NCBI GenBank assembly: GCA_016182975.1
Contig: JACPFJ010000019.1
Span: 54,061 to 118,060 of the forward strand
Length of the DNA stretch: 64,000 nucleotides
From: Deltaproteobacteria bacterium
Lineage (GTDB): Bacteria; Desulfobacterota; Desulfuromonadia; Geobacterales; Pseudopelobacteraceae
Direction of reading: 5' to 3'
The stretch's first letter is position 1, and the number at the start of each line of letters is the position of its first letter. Below the pieces are notes generated by a model. That model did no database searches and was not told where the DNA came from. It saw nothing but the letters and a program-made list of their open reading frames with translations. Of this stretch, positions 16,589 to 25,427 are shown piece by piece. The position numbers were made by a program, and so were the translations under genes.

Positions 16589-18895
16589 CTACTCGCTGGT
16601 GTAGTCACATCCCTCTTTGGGGCATTTCAGAAATTCACCCTTCTTCTTGTAGACCTTCTTCACCAGGAGCGGGAAGCCGCACTTCGGGCAGGGCTTCTCC
16701 ACCGGCGGGTCCCAGAGGGCGAACTTGCACTGGGGGTAACGGTTGCAGGAATAGAACATCTTGCCGTAGCGGGATTTCTTCTCGGTCAGCTCCCCTTCCT
16801 TGCATTCCGGGCAGACCACGCCGGTCCCCCTGGGCTTGACCAGCGGCTGGATGTTCTTGCAGGCCGGATACCCGGAGCAGGCCAGGTACTTGCCGTAACG
16901 GCCATCCTTGATCAGCATCGGCTGGCCGCATTTTTCGCACTTCTCCTCGGACAGGATCGGCTCTGCCGCCTCACCCCCCCTGTCCTGGTCGATGTTGCGG
17001 GTGTACTTGCATCCCTCCTGGAAGCCGGAGCAGGCGATGAACTTGCCGCGCTTGCCCAGCTTGACCACCAGCGGCTTGCCGCACTCGGGGCAGGCCTCGT
17101 CGGTGGCCTCGGTGGTCAGGTCGGACTTGCTGACCTCCCCCTCCTTCTGCTTGAGCAGCGTGGAAAACGGCTCCCAGAACTCCTTCAAAAGCGGTTTCCA
17201 CTGTTTCTCGCCGCGGGAGACCTGGTCCAGTTCCTCCTCCAGGCCGGCTGTGAAGTTGTAGTCCACGTAGCGCGAGAAATGGTTGACCAGCATGTCGCTA
17301 ACCACCATGCCCACGTCCTCGGGGAAGAAGCGTTTCTTCTCCAGGCGGGTATACTTGCGTTCCACCAGGGTATTCATGATCGATGCGTAGGTGGAGGGGC
17401 GGCCGATGCCGTACTCCTCCAGCGTCTTGACCAGGGTGGCCTCGGTGTAGCGGGGCGGCGGCTGGGTAAAGTGCTGCTCGGGGATGATCTCGTGCAGATC
17501 CAACGCCGCCCCCTCGCTCATGGGGGGGAGCAGCCCCTCCTTCTCCTCGTCCTGGTCGTCCAGCCCCTCGATATAGAGCTTCATGAATCCGGGAAAACGG
17601 ATGACCGTGCCGCTGGCCCGCAGTCCCGCCTGTTTCGCGCCGGCAAAGGGGCCGGCGGCGGGCGACGTGGCCAACTCCGCTGCGATGTCCACCGAGGTCT
17701 GGTCCAACAGCGCCTCGGCCATCTGGCACGCCACGGTGCGCTTCCAGATCAATTCGTAGAGCCTGTGCAGATCCGGGGACAGGAACCTCTTCAGTTCGGC
17801 CGGGGTCTTGGAGATGTAGGTCGGCCGGACGGCCTCGTGGGCCTCCTGGGCGTTTTTGGTCTTCGTTTTGTAGAGGCGCGGCTTGGCCAGGGCGTACTCC
17901 GGACCGTAGGCGGCCGAGATGACATCGTGGGCCTCTTGGAGCGCCTGGTTCGAGAGGTTGACGCTGTCGGTGCGCATGTAGGTGATCAGACCGACCGTGC
18001 CCCCCTCGCCGATGTCGATCCCTTCGTAGAGTTTCTGGGCGGTGGACATGGTCTTCTTGGCGGAGAAACCGAGCTTGCGGGAGGCCTCCTGCTGTAGGGT
18101 CGAGGTGGTGAAGGGGGGCGCCGGGGTGCGTTTCTTCTCGGTCCTGGTGATCTTTTCGACCCGGTAGGCGCCAGACTGGAGGGCCGCTTTCAGGCCGCCC
18201 GCCACCTCCTCGCCGGGGATGTCGAACTTGCCGAGTTTTTTGCCCCCCACTGCAGTCAGGCCGGCCCGGAATTCCTGTCCCGGCGCGGCCCCCAGCCGGG
18301 CGGCGATAGTCCAGTACTCCTGCTCGCTGAAGGCGCGGATCTCCTTCTCCCGCTCGCAGATCAGGCGGAGCGCCACCGACTGGACCCGCCCAGCGGAGAG
18401 ACCGTAGCGGATCTTTTTCCAGAGAAAGGGGGAGAGGTTGAAACCGACCAGGTAGTCGAGCACCGAGCGGGCCTGCTGTGCGTCCACCAGTTCGGTGGCG
18501 ATGGAGCGGGGGTGCTTGACGGCGTGGATTATGGCGTCCTTGGTGATCTCGTGGAAGACTACGCGCTGGATCTCGATGCCGGGCTTCTTCTTGTCCAGTC
18601 CCAGGGCCGCCAGCAGATGCCATGAGATGGCCTCCCCCTCGCGGTCGGGGTCGGTGGCCAGGAGCAGCCGGTCGGCATCCTTAAGCGCCTTTTTGATGGC
18701 GTCGATGTGTTTCTTGCTCTCGGGAAGCACATGGTACTTGGGATCGAAGTCGTTCTCGATATCCACCGACCCCTGCTTGCTGGGCAGGGCGCGCACATGG
18801 CCGAAGGAGGCCAGCACCCGGAAGTCGCTCCCCAGGAATTTCTCTATTGTTTTCGCCTTGGCGGGCGATTCGACGATGACGAGGTTCTGCGGCAT
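16589..18895 (-). CDS. topA: DNA topoisomerase I
   Basis: A 768-residue type IA topoisomerase that relaxes negative supercoils. It has the TOPRIM acidic residues (Glu9 and DPDREGE at 82-88), the active-site tyrosine Y306 in GLITYMRTDS, and a tail of several C4 zinc ribbons (CPECGKPLVVKLGKRGKFIACSG, CEKCGQPMLIKDGRYG, CPECKEGELTEKKS, CPKCGFPLLVKK). Length and layout are normal for the family. Confidence 0.97.
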   Translation of the reverse strand: MPQNLVIVESPAKAKTIEKFLGSDFRVLASFGHVRALPSKQGSVDIENDFDPKYHVLPESKKHIDAIKKALKDADRLLLATDPDREGEAISWHLLAALGLDKKKPGIEIQRVVFHEITKDAIIHAVKHPRSIATELVDAQQARSVLDYLVGFNLSPFLWKKIRYGLSAGRVQSVALRLICEREKEIRAFSEQEYWTIAARLGAAPGQEFRAGLTAVGGKKLGKFDIPGEEVAGGLKAALQSGAYRVEKITRTEKKRTPAPPFTTSTLQQEASRKLGFSAKKTMSTAQKLYEGIDIGEGGTVGLITYMRTDSVNLSNQALQEAHDVISAAYGPEYALAKPRLYKTKTKNAQEAHEAVRPTYISKTPAELKRFLSPDLHRLYELIWKRTVACQMAEALLDQTSVDIAAELATSPAAGPFAGAKQAGLRASGTVIRFPGFMKLYIEGLDDQDEEKEGLLPPMSEGAALDLHEIIPEQHFTQPPPRYTEATLVKTLEEYGIGRPSTYASIMNTLVERKYTRLEKKRFFPEDVGMVVSDMLVNHFSRYVDYNFTAGLEEELDQVSRGEKQWKPLLKEFWEPFSTLLKQKEGEVSKSDLTTEATDEACPECGKPLVVKLGKRGKFIACSGFQEGCKYTRNIDQDRGGEAAEPILSEEKCEKCGQPMLIKDGRYGKYLACSGYPACKNIQPLVKPRGTGVVCPECKEGELTEKKSRYGKMFYSCNRYPQCKFALWDPPVEKPCPKCGFPLLVKKVYKKKGEFLKCPKEGCDYTSE

Positions 18896-18942
18896 ATGTA
18901 ATCTTTCCTTGGTAGATGAATTTATCCTGAAAACGGCACTTC

Positions 18943-19085
18943 AACCACAGAGTCACAGAGAACACAGAGGAATCACAGAAATAGATTCATCACCAAAAAG
19001 GTGAATTGAAAAATCTGTAAGATATCTTCTAATGTTTCGTAAACAAAAAGCTTTTCTCTGTGCCCTCTGTGACTCTGTGGTGAGG
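18943..19085. repeat. CACAGAG-family inverted-repeat element, copy 6
   Basis: Arms AACCACAGAGTCACAGAG... and ...GCCCTCTGTGACTCTGTGGT. The core contains AATAGATTCATCACCAAAAA, the reverse complement of the core in copy 1 at 2,834, showing that these two are relatives inserted in opposite orientation. Confidence 0.85.
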
Positions 19086-19115
19086 TTTGCAGAATTTCAG
19101 GCTTATTGTTGTGGA

Positions 19116-20207
19116 TTACGCGGCAATGGCGTAATGCATGCCCGGCAGCGGTGTCACCGCCCCCTTTAGCTCAAGGTGGAGTAACATAGAGGAAACCTCC
19201 CCGGCTGTCAATTCCGTTTGGCTGATGATGTCGTCGATGTGCAGCGGCGAGCGGGCCAGCAGTTCATAGATCGCGGCCTCTTTCGGTGTCAGGGCGAAAG
19301 CGCGGGGTTCCGCGCCGGTGGAGATTTCCGCGGTTCGCACCCCATATCCCGGCAGCTCTTCCAGAATGTCCTCGACGCAGTCCACCAGTTTGGCCCCCTG
19401 CTTGATCAGGCGGTTGCTCCCCTTGCAGGAGGCATAGGTGATGTTGCCGGGAACGGCAAAGACATCGCGGCCATGCTCCAGGGCATACTGGGCGGTGATC
19501 AGGGAACCGCTGTTCTCGGCGGCCTCCACCACCAGCACCCCGCGGGAGAGTCCGCTGATGATGCGGTTGCGACGTGGAAAATTTTCCGCCAGGGGGAGCG
19601 TCCCCAGCTGGAACTCGGATACCAGGCCCCCATTTGCGGCCATGTCGTCGAAGAGCTTGCGATTTTCCGGGGGGTACACCTTGTCGATGCCGCAACCCAG
19701 CACCCCGACCGTCCTGCCGCCTGCCGCCAGCGCCCCCTTGTGGGCCGCCGTATCCACCCCGCGGGCCATGCCCGATACCACTGCGACGCCATGCCGGGCC
19801 AATCCCTCGGCCAGTCGCTCGGTTGTCAGCAGACCGTAGGAGGTGCCACGGCGGGAACCGACGATGGCAATGGCCGGCTCACGGGAAAACAGCTCGCCAC
19901 GCACGTAAAGGAAGGGAGGCGGGTCGGGGATCTCGAACAGGGATTTGGGGTAGTCGGCCGATATAAAAGTCATCAGCCGCGCCCCGCTTTCCCGCAGGCG
20001 CCGGCACTCCTCCTCGGCAAAGCGCTGCCACGCCCCTCCCCTAATGGCAGCGACGACGGCCGGGGTCACCCCCCTGACGTCCGCCAGTTCATCCGGAGAG
20101 GCCGACAGGGCGCCCCGCGGCGAGTCGAAACGCTCCAGCAGGCGCCGAAAGGTGACGTTGCCGACGCCGGCGACCGCCTTGAGACCGATCCAGTAGGGCT
20201 CATCCAT
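19116..20207 (-). CDS. dprA: DNA-processing protein DprA
   Basis: About 363 residues. It protects incoming single-stranded DNA and loads RecA during natural transformation. A helix-hairpin-helix-like N-terminus (LKAVAGVGNVTFRRLLERF) precedes the Rossmann domain with IVGSRRGTSYG, VVSGMARGVDTAAHKGAL, FPRRNRIISGLSRG and SGSLITAQYALEHGRDVFAVPG, then a C-terminal winged helix. ATG 20207 (MDEPYW, AAAGGG 11 nt upstream) is preferred. GTG 20219 in the same frame is possible but overlaps the ribosome site. Confidence 0.93.
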   Translation of the reverse strand: MDEPYWIGLKAVAGVGNVTFRRLLERFDSPRGALSASPDELADVRGVTPAVVAAIRGGAWQRFAEEECRRLRESGARLMTFISADYPKSLFEIPDPPPFLYVRGELFSREPAIAIVGSRRGTSYGLLTTERLAEGLARHGVAVVSGMARGVDTAAHKGALAAGGRTVGVLGCGIDKVYPPENRKLFDDMAANGGLVSEFQLGTLPLAENFPRRNRIISGLSRGVLVVEAAENSGSLITAQYALEHGRDVFAVPGNITYASCKGSNRLIKQGAKLVDCVEDILEELPGYGVRTAEISTGAEPRAFALTPKEAAIYELLARSPLHIDDIISQTELTAGEVSSMLLHLELKGAVTPLPGMHYAIAA

Positions 20208-20224
20208 ACCTTTGTTCACCCTTT

Positions 20225-20254
20225 AAAAAAAAGACCGGCTCCCAGGGGCCGGTC
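20225..20254 (-). terminator. Rho-independent terminator
   Basis: GACCGGCCCC..GGGAGCCGGTC followed by eight T on the minus strand lies 24 bp after the LysM gene stop and separates it from dprA. Confidence 0.9.
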
Positions 20255-20278
20255 CAGTTCTGAATTCTATACGGATAA

Positions 20279-21307
20279 TCATTTCGTGCGGCTATCGATC
20301 TTGTCGCCCTTGTAGATGGCGTCGATGCTCTTGACCACCAGCGCCGTGGCCGTCTTTTTCCCGGTCTCCAGGATTACCAGCGCCCCCAGCAGTTCCTGGG
20401 GAAGCCGTTCGACACGCCCCTCAACGTGGCGCTGATCGGGAAGCACGTCGCGTACGATGTAGAGCATGTTGCCAGGCTCGGCCCCCTGTGAAGAGCCCAG
20501 ATCGATGTAGACGATATCACCGCTGGCGATGATGTTGGTGCCGCTGTAGCTTTCGATGATATACCCCTTCAGTTCGCGACCCGGCATCTTGAGCGGCACC
20601 TCGTGGCGCTTGCCGTCGCTGTAAGGCATCAGGTAGGAACCTGGGGATATCTCCTTGTAGGATCTGGTGATGATGGCTCGCGAGGACTTGCGTTCGACAT
20701 CGGTCAGCTGCAACGTACCGAGAGGCACCACCTTGATTCCCATTATCTCGTTGGTAAGGGGATGGCTGACGGATGCCTCCCTGCGGAAGACGGAGAACTT
20801 CTCGCCCCCCTTGATGCCGTGGATCGTGCCTATGTCTGTGTAGACGATATCGTCTTCGCCGGCCACGATCCGGTCGTGATGGACGCTGATCACGGAGCCG
20901 AATGGCTTGAGTTCGGTCTCCAGCAGAAATCCTTCGTTGCCGCGGACAGTAAAACTCTTTTCCTCGGCCACCTCCTGATAGATATCTGCGGACTTGGCAG
21001 CCGCCGCGGCCTTCTGCCCGCCTGCGGCCTCCGCCGGCTGCTCCCTGGGCACGAATTCAAGGCGATCGGGAAAGACCCTCAGCTTCTGGCCGGGATAGAT
21101 CTGGTGCGGGTTGGTGATCAGGCTGTTCCTCGCCCACATGTTGGGCCAATAGTAAGGGTCTTTCAGGAAGCGCTCGGACAGGCCCCAGAGGGTATCGCCC
21201 TTCTTGATGACATAGATGGCAGGCTCATCCTGCTCCGCAGCCGTCGCCGGGAAGGGAAGGATTAAAAGCAGCGCCAGAAGGAGCAATGCGGTAATTCCGT
21301 TTTTCAT
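20279..21307 (-). CDS. Exported LysM-domain protein
   Basis: A 342-residue product from ATG 21307, with GAGGTG immediately upstream. The signal peptide is followed by one LysM domain (IYVIKKGDTLWGLSERFLKDPYYWPNMW..NPHQIYPGQKLRVF, residues ~30-80), which binds peptidoglycan. An Ala-rich linker and a beta-rich C-terminal region follow (GTIHGIKGGEKFSVFRR, YIIESYSGTNIIASGDIVYIDLG). It lies 14 bp behind the cpoB-like gene, so the two form an envelope operon. The protein is likely periplasmic and wall-associated, with unknown exact function. Confidence 0.85.
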   Translation of the reverse strand: MKNGITALLLLALLLILPFPATAAEQDEPAIYVIKKGDTLWGLSERFLKDPYYWPNMWARNSLITNPHQIYPGQKLRVFPDRLEFVPREQPAEAAGGQKAAAAAKSADIYQEVAEEKSFTVRGNEGFLLETELKPFGSVISVHHDRIVAGEDDIVYTDIGTIHGIKGGEKFSVFRREASVSHPLTNEIMGIKVVPLGTLQLTDVERKSSRAIITRSYKEISPGSYLMPYSDGKRHEVPLKMPGRELKGYIIESYSGTNIIASGDIVYIDLGSSQGAEPGNMLYIVRDVLPDQRHVEGRVERLPQELLGALVILETGKKTATALVVKSIDAIYKGDKIDSRTK

Positions 21308-21321
21308 GGGCACCTCGGTAG

Positions 21322-22050
21322 TTACTGATTCGCGGTCAGCCGCTCGCGGGCCTTGGCAGCCGCCGAGCTGCCGGGATGCGACCGGATCAGGCCCTCGAAA
21401 ATGGCGGCGGCCTTATCCTTCTCTTTCATGGCGGACAGGGTGTATCCCAGCTTCAGCAGCGCATCCGGGGCCTTGGCGCTCCTGGGGTAGCCATCCGCCA
21501 CCTTCCGGAAGGCAGCCTCTGCCCGGGCGAGATCGGAGAGGGTGTAATGGCACTCGCCGATCCAGTAGACGGCATTGGCGGCATAGTCGCTCTGGGGGTT
21601 GTTCTTGAGGAACGCCTCGAAGGCCTCGATGGCGGCGGGGAAGTTGTTGGCGCTGTACAGACCGAACGCCTTGACATAATCGGACGGCGGACCGGCGTCT
21701 TTCCCTTTCGGGGCCGGCTCCCGGTTGACCACCTCTATCTTGGGTGTGGCGGCCTGCTGGGCCAGCAGGGTTACGCGCGCCTTGAGATCCTCGTGGGCGA
21801 TGCGCAGTTCCTGGATGGTGGCCTGGAGTTGCTTGACCAACTCCGCCGTTCCCCTGGCCTGATCCTCCTGCCCCTGGAGCTGAGCGGAGAATTCGTTCAG
21901 GCGCTGCTCACCCTTTTTGCCGGCCTGGGTGAGCTGCTCGATCCTGGCCTCGGCCTCTGCCTGGCGCTTGACCATAAGGTCGTTGGCCGCGCAGCCGGTC
22001 AGCATGAGAAACGAAATCAGGCAGGCGCTCCATCTGACGCGGGATGGCAT
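21322..22050 (-). CDS. cpoB: CpoB/YbgF-like TPR lipoprotein
   Basis: A 242-residue protein with GGAGG before the ATG. A lipoprotein signal (LISFLMLTGCAAND, Cys20) is followed by a coiled coil (residues ~25-95, RIEQLTQAGKKGEQRL...) and three C-terminal TPR units (DYVKAFGLYSANNFPAAIEAFEAFL, NAVYWIGECHYTLSDLARAEAAF, LKLGYTLSAMKEKDKAAAIF). This is the layout of CpoB/YbgF, which coordinates outer-membrane constriction and peptidoglycan synthesis with Tol-Pal. The tol genes are not adjacent here. Confidence 0.85.
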   Translation of the reverse strand: MPSRVRWSACLISFLMLTGCAANDLMVKRQAEAEARIEQLTQAGKKGEQRLNEFSAQLQGQEDQARGTAELVKQLQATIQELRIAHEDLKARVTLLAQQAATPKIEVVNREPAPKGKDAGPPSDYVKAFGLYSANNFPAAIEAFEAFLKNNPQSDYAANAVYWIGECHYTLSDLARAEAAFRKVADGYPRSAKAPDALLKLGYTLSAMKEKDKAAAIFEGLIRSHPGSSAAAKARERLTANQ

Positions 22051-22144
22051 AATTCCTCCATTTAACGGGTGTTTTAAATACTTAAAGCGATCCGGCCGGG
22101 TTTGTCAAGCGAAAGCTGCCGCAACACAGGTTAAAGGCTGTCTT

Positions 22145-22268
22145 CTAACGCAAGGTCGCGAAGGCGCAAAGAGAATCAGACCATTTTGAACTCGATGTGT
22201 TCGCCCGAGAATGTTTTGTTGTGCCAACTATCTGTTTTTACTTTGCGTCTTTGCGTCTCTGCGTTAAT
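22145..22268. repeat. GCGTCTTTGCG-family inverted repeat, copy 1
   Basis: Left arm TAACGCAAGGTCGCGAAGGCGCAAAG, right arm CTTTGCGTCTTTGCGTCTCTGCGTTA, core ~65 bp. It lies in the divergent gap between the lipoprotein gene and the U32 peptidase gene. Two relatives are at 46,735 and 59,884. Confidence 0.85.
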
Positions 22269-22355
22269 GGCTTTTTTCTAGGTTAAATCAAGGTGAATAA
22301 TATGATACCATTCGGTTCCTGCGTTCATCTTCACCTGTCATCACCGGAAAGCCCG

Positions 22356-23588
22356 ATGCAAAAACCCGAGCTGCTGGCCCCCGCCGGCAACATGGAAAAG
22401 CTGGAAACCGCCGTGCACTACGGCGCCGATGCCGTCTATCTGGGGGGCAAGGCCTTCGGCCTGCGCAACCTGGCGGACAACTTCACGCCGCAGGAGATGG
22501 CAACGGCCCTGGAGTACTGCCATGCCCGCAACGTCAAGGTCTATCTGACGGTCAACAGCTATCCCCATAACGCCGCGCTGGATGGGCTGGAACGGTTCCT
22601 TGGCGAGGTGGCGGGGCTTCCCTTCGATGCCTACATCGTGGCCGATCCGGGGGTGATCGACCTGGTGCGCCAGGTCTCGCCCGAACGCGAGCTGCACCTC
22701 TCCACCCAGGCCAACACCGTCAACTGGATGAGCGCCCTGTTCTGGCAGCGGCAGGGGGTGAAACGTATCAACCTGGCCCGGGAGACCACCATGGAGGCCA
22801 TCGCCGAGACCGTGGCCAAGACCGGGATCGAGGCCGAGGTATTCATCCACGGGGCCCTGTGCATCTCCTACTCGGGTCGCTGCCTGCTCTCCAGCGCCAT
22901 GGCCGGCCGCGACGCCAACTCCGGCGAGTGCGCCCACCCCTGTCGCTGGGGCTACAGCCTGGTGGAGAAGAGCCGCCCTGGCGAATACTTCCCGGTGCTG
23001 GAGGACGCAAACGGCACCTTCATCTTCAACTCCCGCGACCTCTGCCTGCTGGAGCATCTGCCGCAGATCATCGCCGCCGGAGCGGCTTCGCTCAAGATCG
23101 AGGGGCGCATGAAGGGGATCAACTACGTCGCCTCGGTGCTGCGGGTCTACCGCCAGGCCCTGGACGCATACCTGGACGACCCGGCCGGGTGGCGCTGCCG
23201 GCCGGAATGGCTGGAGGAGTTGACCAAGCTCAGCCACCGCGGCTATACCACCGGCTTCCTCTTCGGAGAGCCCCGCGACGTGGGGCTGGAGTACCACTGC
23301 GCCTACATCCGCAGCCACAAGTTCGTCGGCCGGGTGGAGGAGTTGCGCGCCGACGGCGCGGCGGTCATCGGGGTGCGTAACCGCATCCGGATCGGAGACG
23401 AGCTGGAATTCATCGGCCCCGGCATGCGTTCGGCGCGCCTGCGCCTCGACCGGCTGCGCCTGCTGGACGGGGAGGGGAACAGTATAGAGGCCGAGGCCGC
23501 CAACCCCAACCAGCGCATCCTCCTCACCCCTCCCTTCGGCGTGGAGCCCTTCGACCTCGTGCGCCGGGATAAGGGGTCCGCGTCGTGA
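22356..23588 (+). CDS. Peptidase U32 family protein (TrhP/YegQ-like)
   Basis: 410 residues from ATG 22356 (GGAAAG upstream; MQKPELLAPAGNMEKLETAVHYGADAVYLGG, the usual family start). The upstream 21 codons lack family character. The iron-sulfur cysteine pattern of prephenate-dependent tRNA uridine hydroxylases is visible (GALCISYSGRCLLSS, then ECAHPCRWGY). YegQ-type proteins install ho5U34 on tRNA; other U32 members act in rRNA or ubiquinone hydroxylation, so the exact substrate is uncertain. The stop overlaps the next start. Confidence 0.8.
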   Translation: MQKPELLAPAGNMEKLETAVHYGADAVYLGGKAFGLRNLADNFTPQEMATALEYCHARNVKVYLTVNSYPHNAALDGLERFLGEVAGLPFDAYIVADPGVIDLVRQVSPERELHLSTQANTVNWMSALFWQRQGVKRINLARETTMEAIAETVAKTGIEAEVFIHGALCISYSGRCLLSSAMAGRDANSGECAHPCRWGYSLVEKSRPGEYFPVLEDANGTFIFNSRDLCLLEHLPQIIAAGAASLKIEGRMKGINYVASVLRVYRQALDAYLDDPAGWRCRPEWLEELTKLSHRGYTTGFLFGEPRDVGLEYHCAYIRSHKFVGRVEELRADGAAVIGVRNRIRIGDELEFIGPGMRSARLRLDRLRLLDGEGNSIEAEAANPNQRILLTPPFGVEPFDLVRRDKGSAS

Positions 23589-25312
23589 GGGACCTCAAGA
23601 GATACTCACGCAGCGGCGAGGGGGGCTGGCTGCGCGACCTGCTGCTCCTGGCCGTTTGCCTGGGCATCCCCTTTCTGCTGTTCCTGGGTGGGCTGCCGCT
23701 GATCGACCCGGATGAGGGGCGCTATGCCGAGATCCCCCGCGAGATGCTGGAGCGGGGCGACCTGATCACCCCTACCCTCAACTACGTCAAGTACTTCGAG
23801 AAGCCCCCCCTGCTCTACTGGGTCAACGCCGCCTCGCTCAAGCTCTTCGGCCTGTCCGAGTTCGCGGCCCGCCTCCCCTCGGCCCTGTGCGGCCTGCTGA
23901 CCGTGCTGGTGACCTACGCCGTGGCCCGGCGGCTCTTTGATCGCCGCACCGCGCTGATCTCGGCCCTGATCCTGGGGACCTCGGCCGGCTTCGTGCTCCA
24001 GTCGCGCATCATCCTGACCGACATGCTGCTGACCCTCTGCCTCACGGCGGCCATGGGCGCCTTCATCTGCGCGGCCCAGCGCGAAGGGAGGCACGGCAGC
24101 GGCCTAACCTGGCACCTCTTCTACCTCTTCTGCGCCCTGGCGGTTCTGGCCAAGGGACTGATCGGGATCGTCTTTCCCGGAGGCATCATCTTTTTCTACC
24201 TGCTCCTGGGGAGACGCTGGCGGCTGCTGGGGGAGATGCGGCTCGGCAGCGGCCTGCTGCTGTTCATCGCCGTGGCCGCCCCCTGGTTCGTGGCGGTCTC
24301 GCTGCGCAATCCCGAATTTGCCCGCTTCTTCTTCATCCACGAGCACTTCGAGCGTTTCACCAGCACGGTGCATGGCCGCTACCAGCCCTTCTGGTTCTTC
24401 CTGCCGGTGCTTCTGGGCACCATGCTCCCCTGGTCGTTCTTCATCCCCGACGCACTGCTGCGGGCATGGCGGGATCGTCATCACGGGGAGGGGCAGACCG
24501 GGCTCTTCCTTCTGATCTGGACGCTGTTGATCTTCCTGTTCTTCTCGAAATCGAGCTCCAAGCTGATCCCCTACATCCTGCCGATCTTCCCCCCCCTGGC
24601 CATCATGATCGCCCACCACATCAGCGCGGTGCTGGAAGGGCGCGCCAGGGAGCTGAAGCTCGCGGTGATCATGCTGGGGAGCACTCTCACCGTTCTGGGC
24701 GTGGCCGCCCTGGCCTATGCCCGGCTGCCCCAGGTAGCCGTCCTGCTGGCGGATTTGCTGCCCGGCCTGCGCGACCCTCTGAACCAGTTCGTCAGGAACG
24801 CGCCGCCGATCGCCACCGCGGCGGGGGTGACGATCGCACTGCTGTTCCTCATCCAGGGGACAACCACCCTGGCCGCTGCCGGCCGCAGCCCCAGGCTTTT
24901 GCTGACCGTGCTCTGCCTCGGATCATTTCTGTTGGAACTTCTCGTGCCCAGGCTGATATTGCCGGGCATCGCCCGGGCGGAATCCCCGCGTGAACTGGCG
25001 CTGGCAGCAAAATCCCTCGCCACCCCGGAGACCCGCCTCGTCACCTTCGGCCCGATGCAGGGGGTCTCCTGGTACACCGGCCAACGGGTGCTGGTGACCG
25101 GGAAGGTCGACGAGCTGGAGTTCGGCAGCAAGCAGGGGGACCAGTCGGCCTGGTTTCCCGACCGGGAGGCCTTTTTGAGGCTGTGGGGGGGCGACAAGCC
25201 GCTTTTGGTGTTTCTCAAGAAGCGGGAGCTGGACGAACTGCTGCCGCAGCTGAGTCCGGCACCACGTATCGTGGCTGAGTCTGGACGGCGGGTGCTGATA
25301 TCGAACCGGTGA
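23585..25312 (+). CDS. arnT: ArnT/GT39-type membrane glycosyltransferase
   Basis: A 575-residue GTG-started protein (GTGA overlap with the U32 gene) with about a dozen membrane segments. The GT-C signature is near the N-terminus: LIDPDEGRYAEIPREMLERGDLITP carries the catalytic Asp, and KYFEKPPLLYWVNA follows. It transfers a sugar from undecaprenyl phosphate to an envelope acceptor; in ArnT this is L-Ara4N onto lipid A. The ArnB-like aminotransferase gene 115 bp downstream supports the ArnT reading. ArnA, ArnC and ArnD genes are absent from the window, so the donor sugar is an inference. Confidence 0.75.
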   Translation: MRDLKRYSRSGEGGWLRDLLLLAVCLGIPFLLFLGGLPLIDPDEGRYAEIPREMLERGDLITPTLNYVKYFEKPPLLYWVNAASLKLFGLSEFAARLPSALCGLLTVLVTYAVARRLFDRRTALISALILGTSAGFVLQSRIILTDMLLTLCLTAAMGAFICAAQREGRHGSGLTWHLFYLFCALAVLAKGLIGIVFPGGIIFFYLLLGRRWRLLGEMRLGSGLLLFIAVAAPWFVAVSLRNPEFARFFFIHEHFERFTSTVHGRYQPFWFFLPVLLGTMLPWSFFIPDALLRAWRDRHHGEGQTGLFLLIWTLLIFLFFSKSSSKLIPYILPIFPPLAIMIAHHISAVLEGRARELKLAVIMLGSTLTVLGVAALAYARLPQVAVLLADLLPGLRDPLNQFVRNAPPIATAAGVTIALLFLIQGTTTLAAAGRSPRLLLTVLCLGSFLLELLVPRLILPGIARAESPRELALAAKSLATPETRLVTFGPMQGVSWYTGQRVLVTGKVDELEFGSKQGDQSAWFPDREAFLRLWGGDKPLLVFLKKRELDELLPQLSPAPRIVAESGRRVLISNR

Positions 25313-25324
25313 ATTTCTGAACAT

Positions 25325-25405
25325 TTTTGCAGGGGCGTCCCTGCGAAGGCGCCCTGACAATCTTCGATCAGCGAAAAGGGCGGCCACACGGGGCCGCCCC
25401 TACTG
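25325..25405. repeat. GC-rich palindromes between arnT and arnB
   Basis: Two adjacent hairpins: GCAGGGGCGTCCCTGC and GGGCGGCC-ACACG-GGGCCGCCC. The second type is a dispersed REP-like sequence. Confidence 0.6.
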
Positions 25406-25427
25406 AATAACCAAGGAGCATCTTTTC

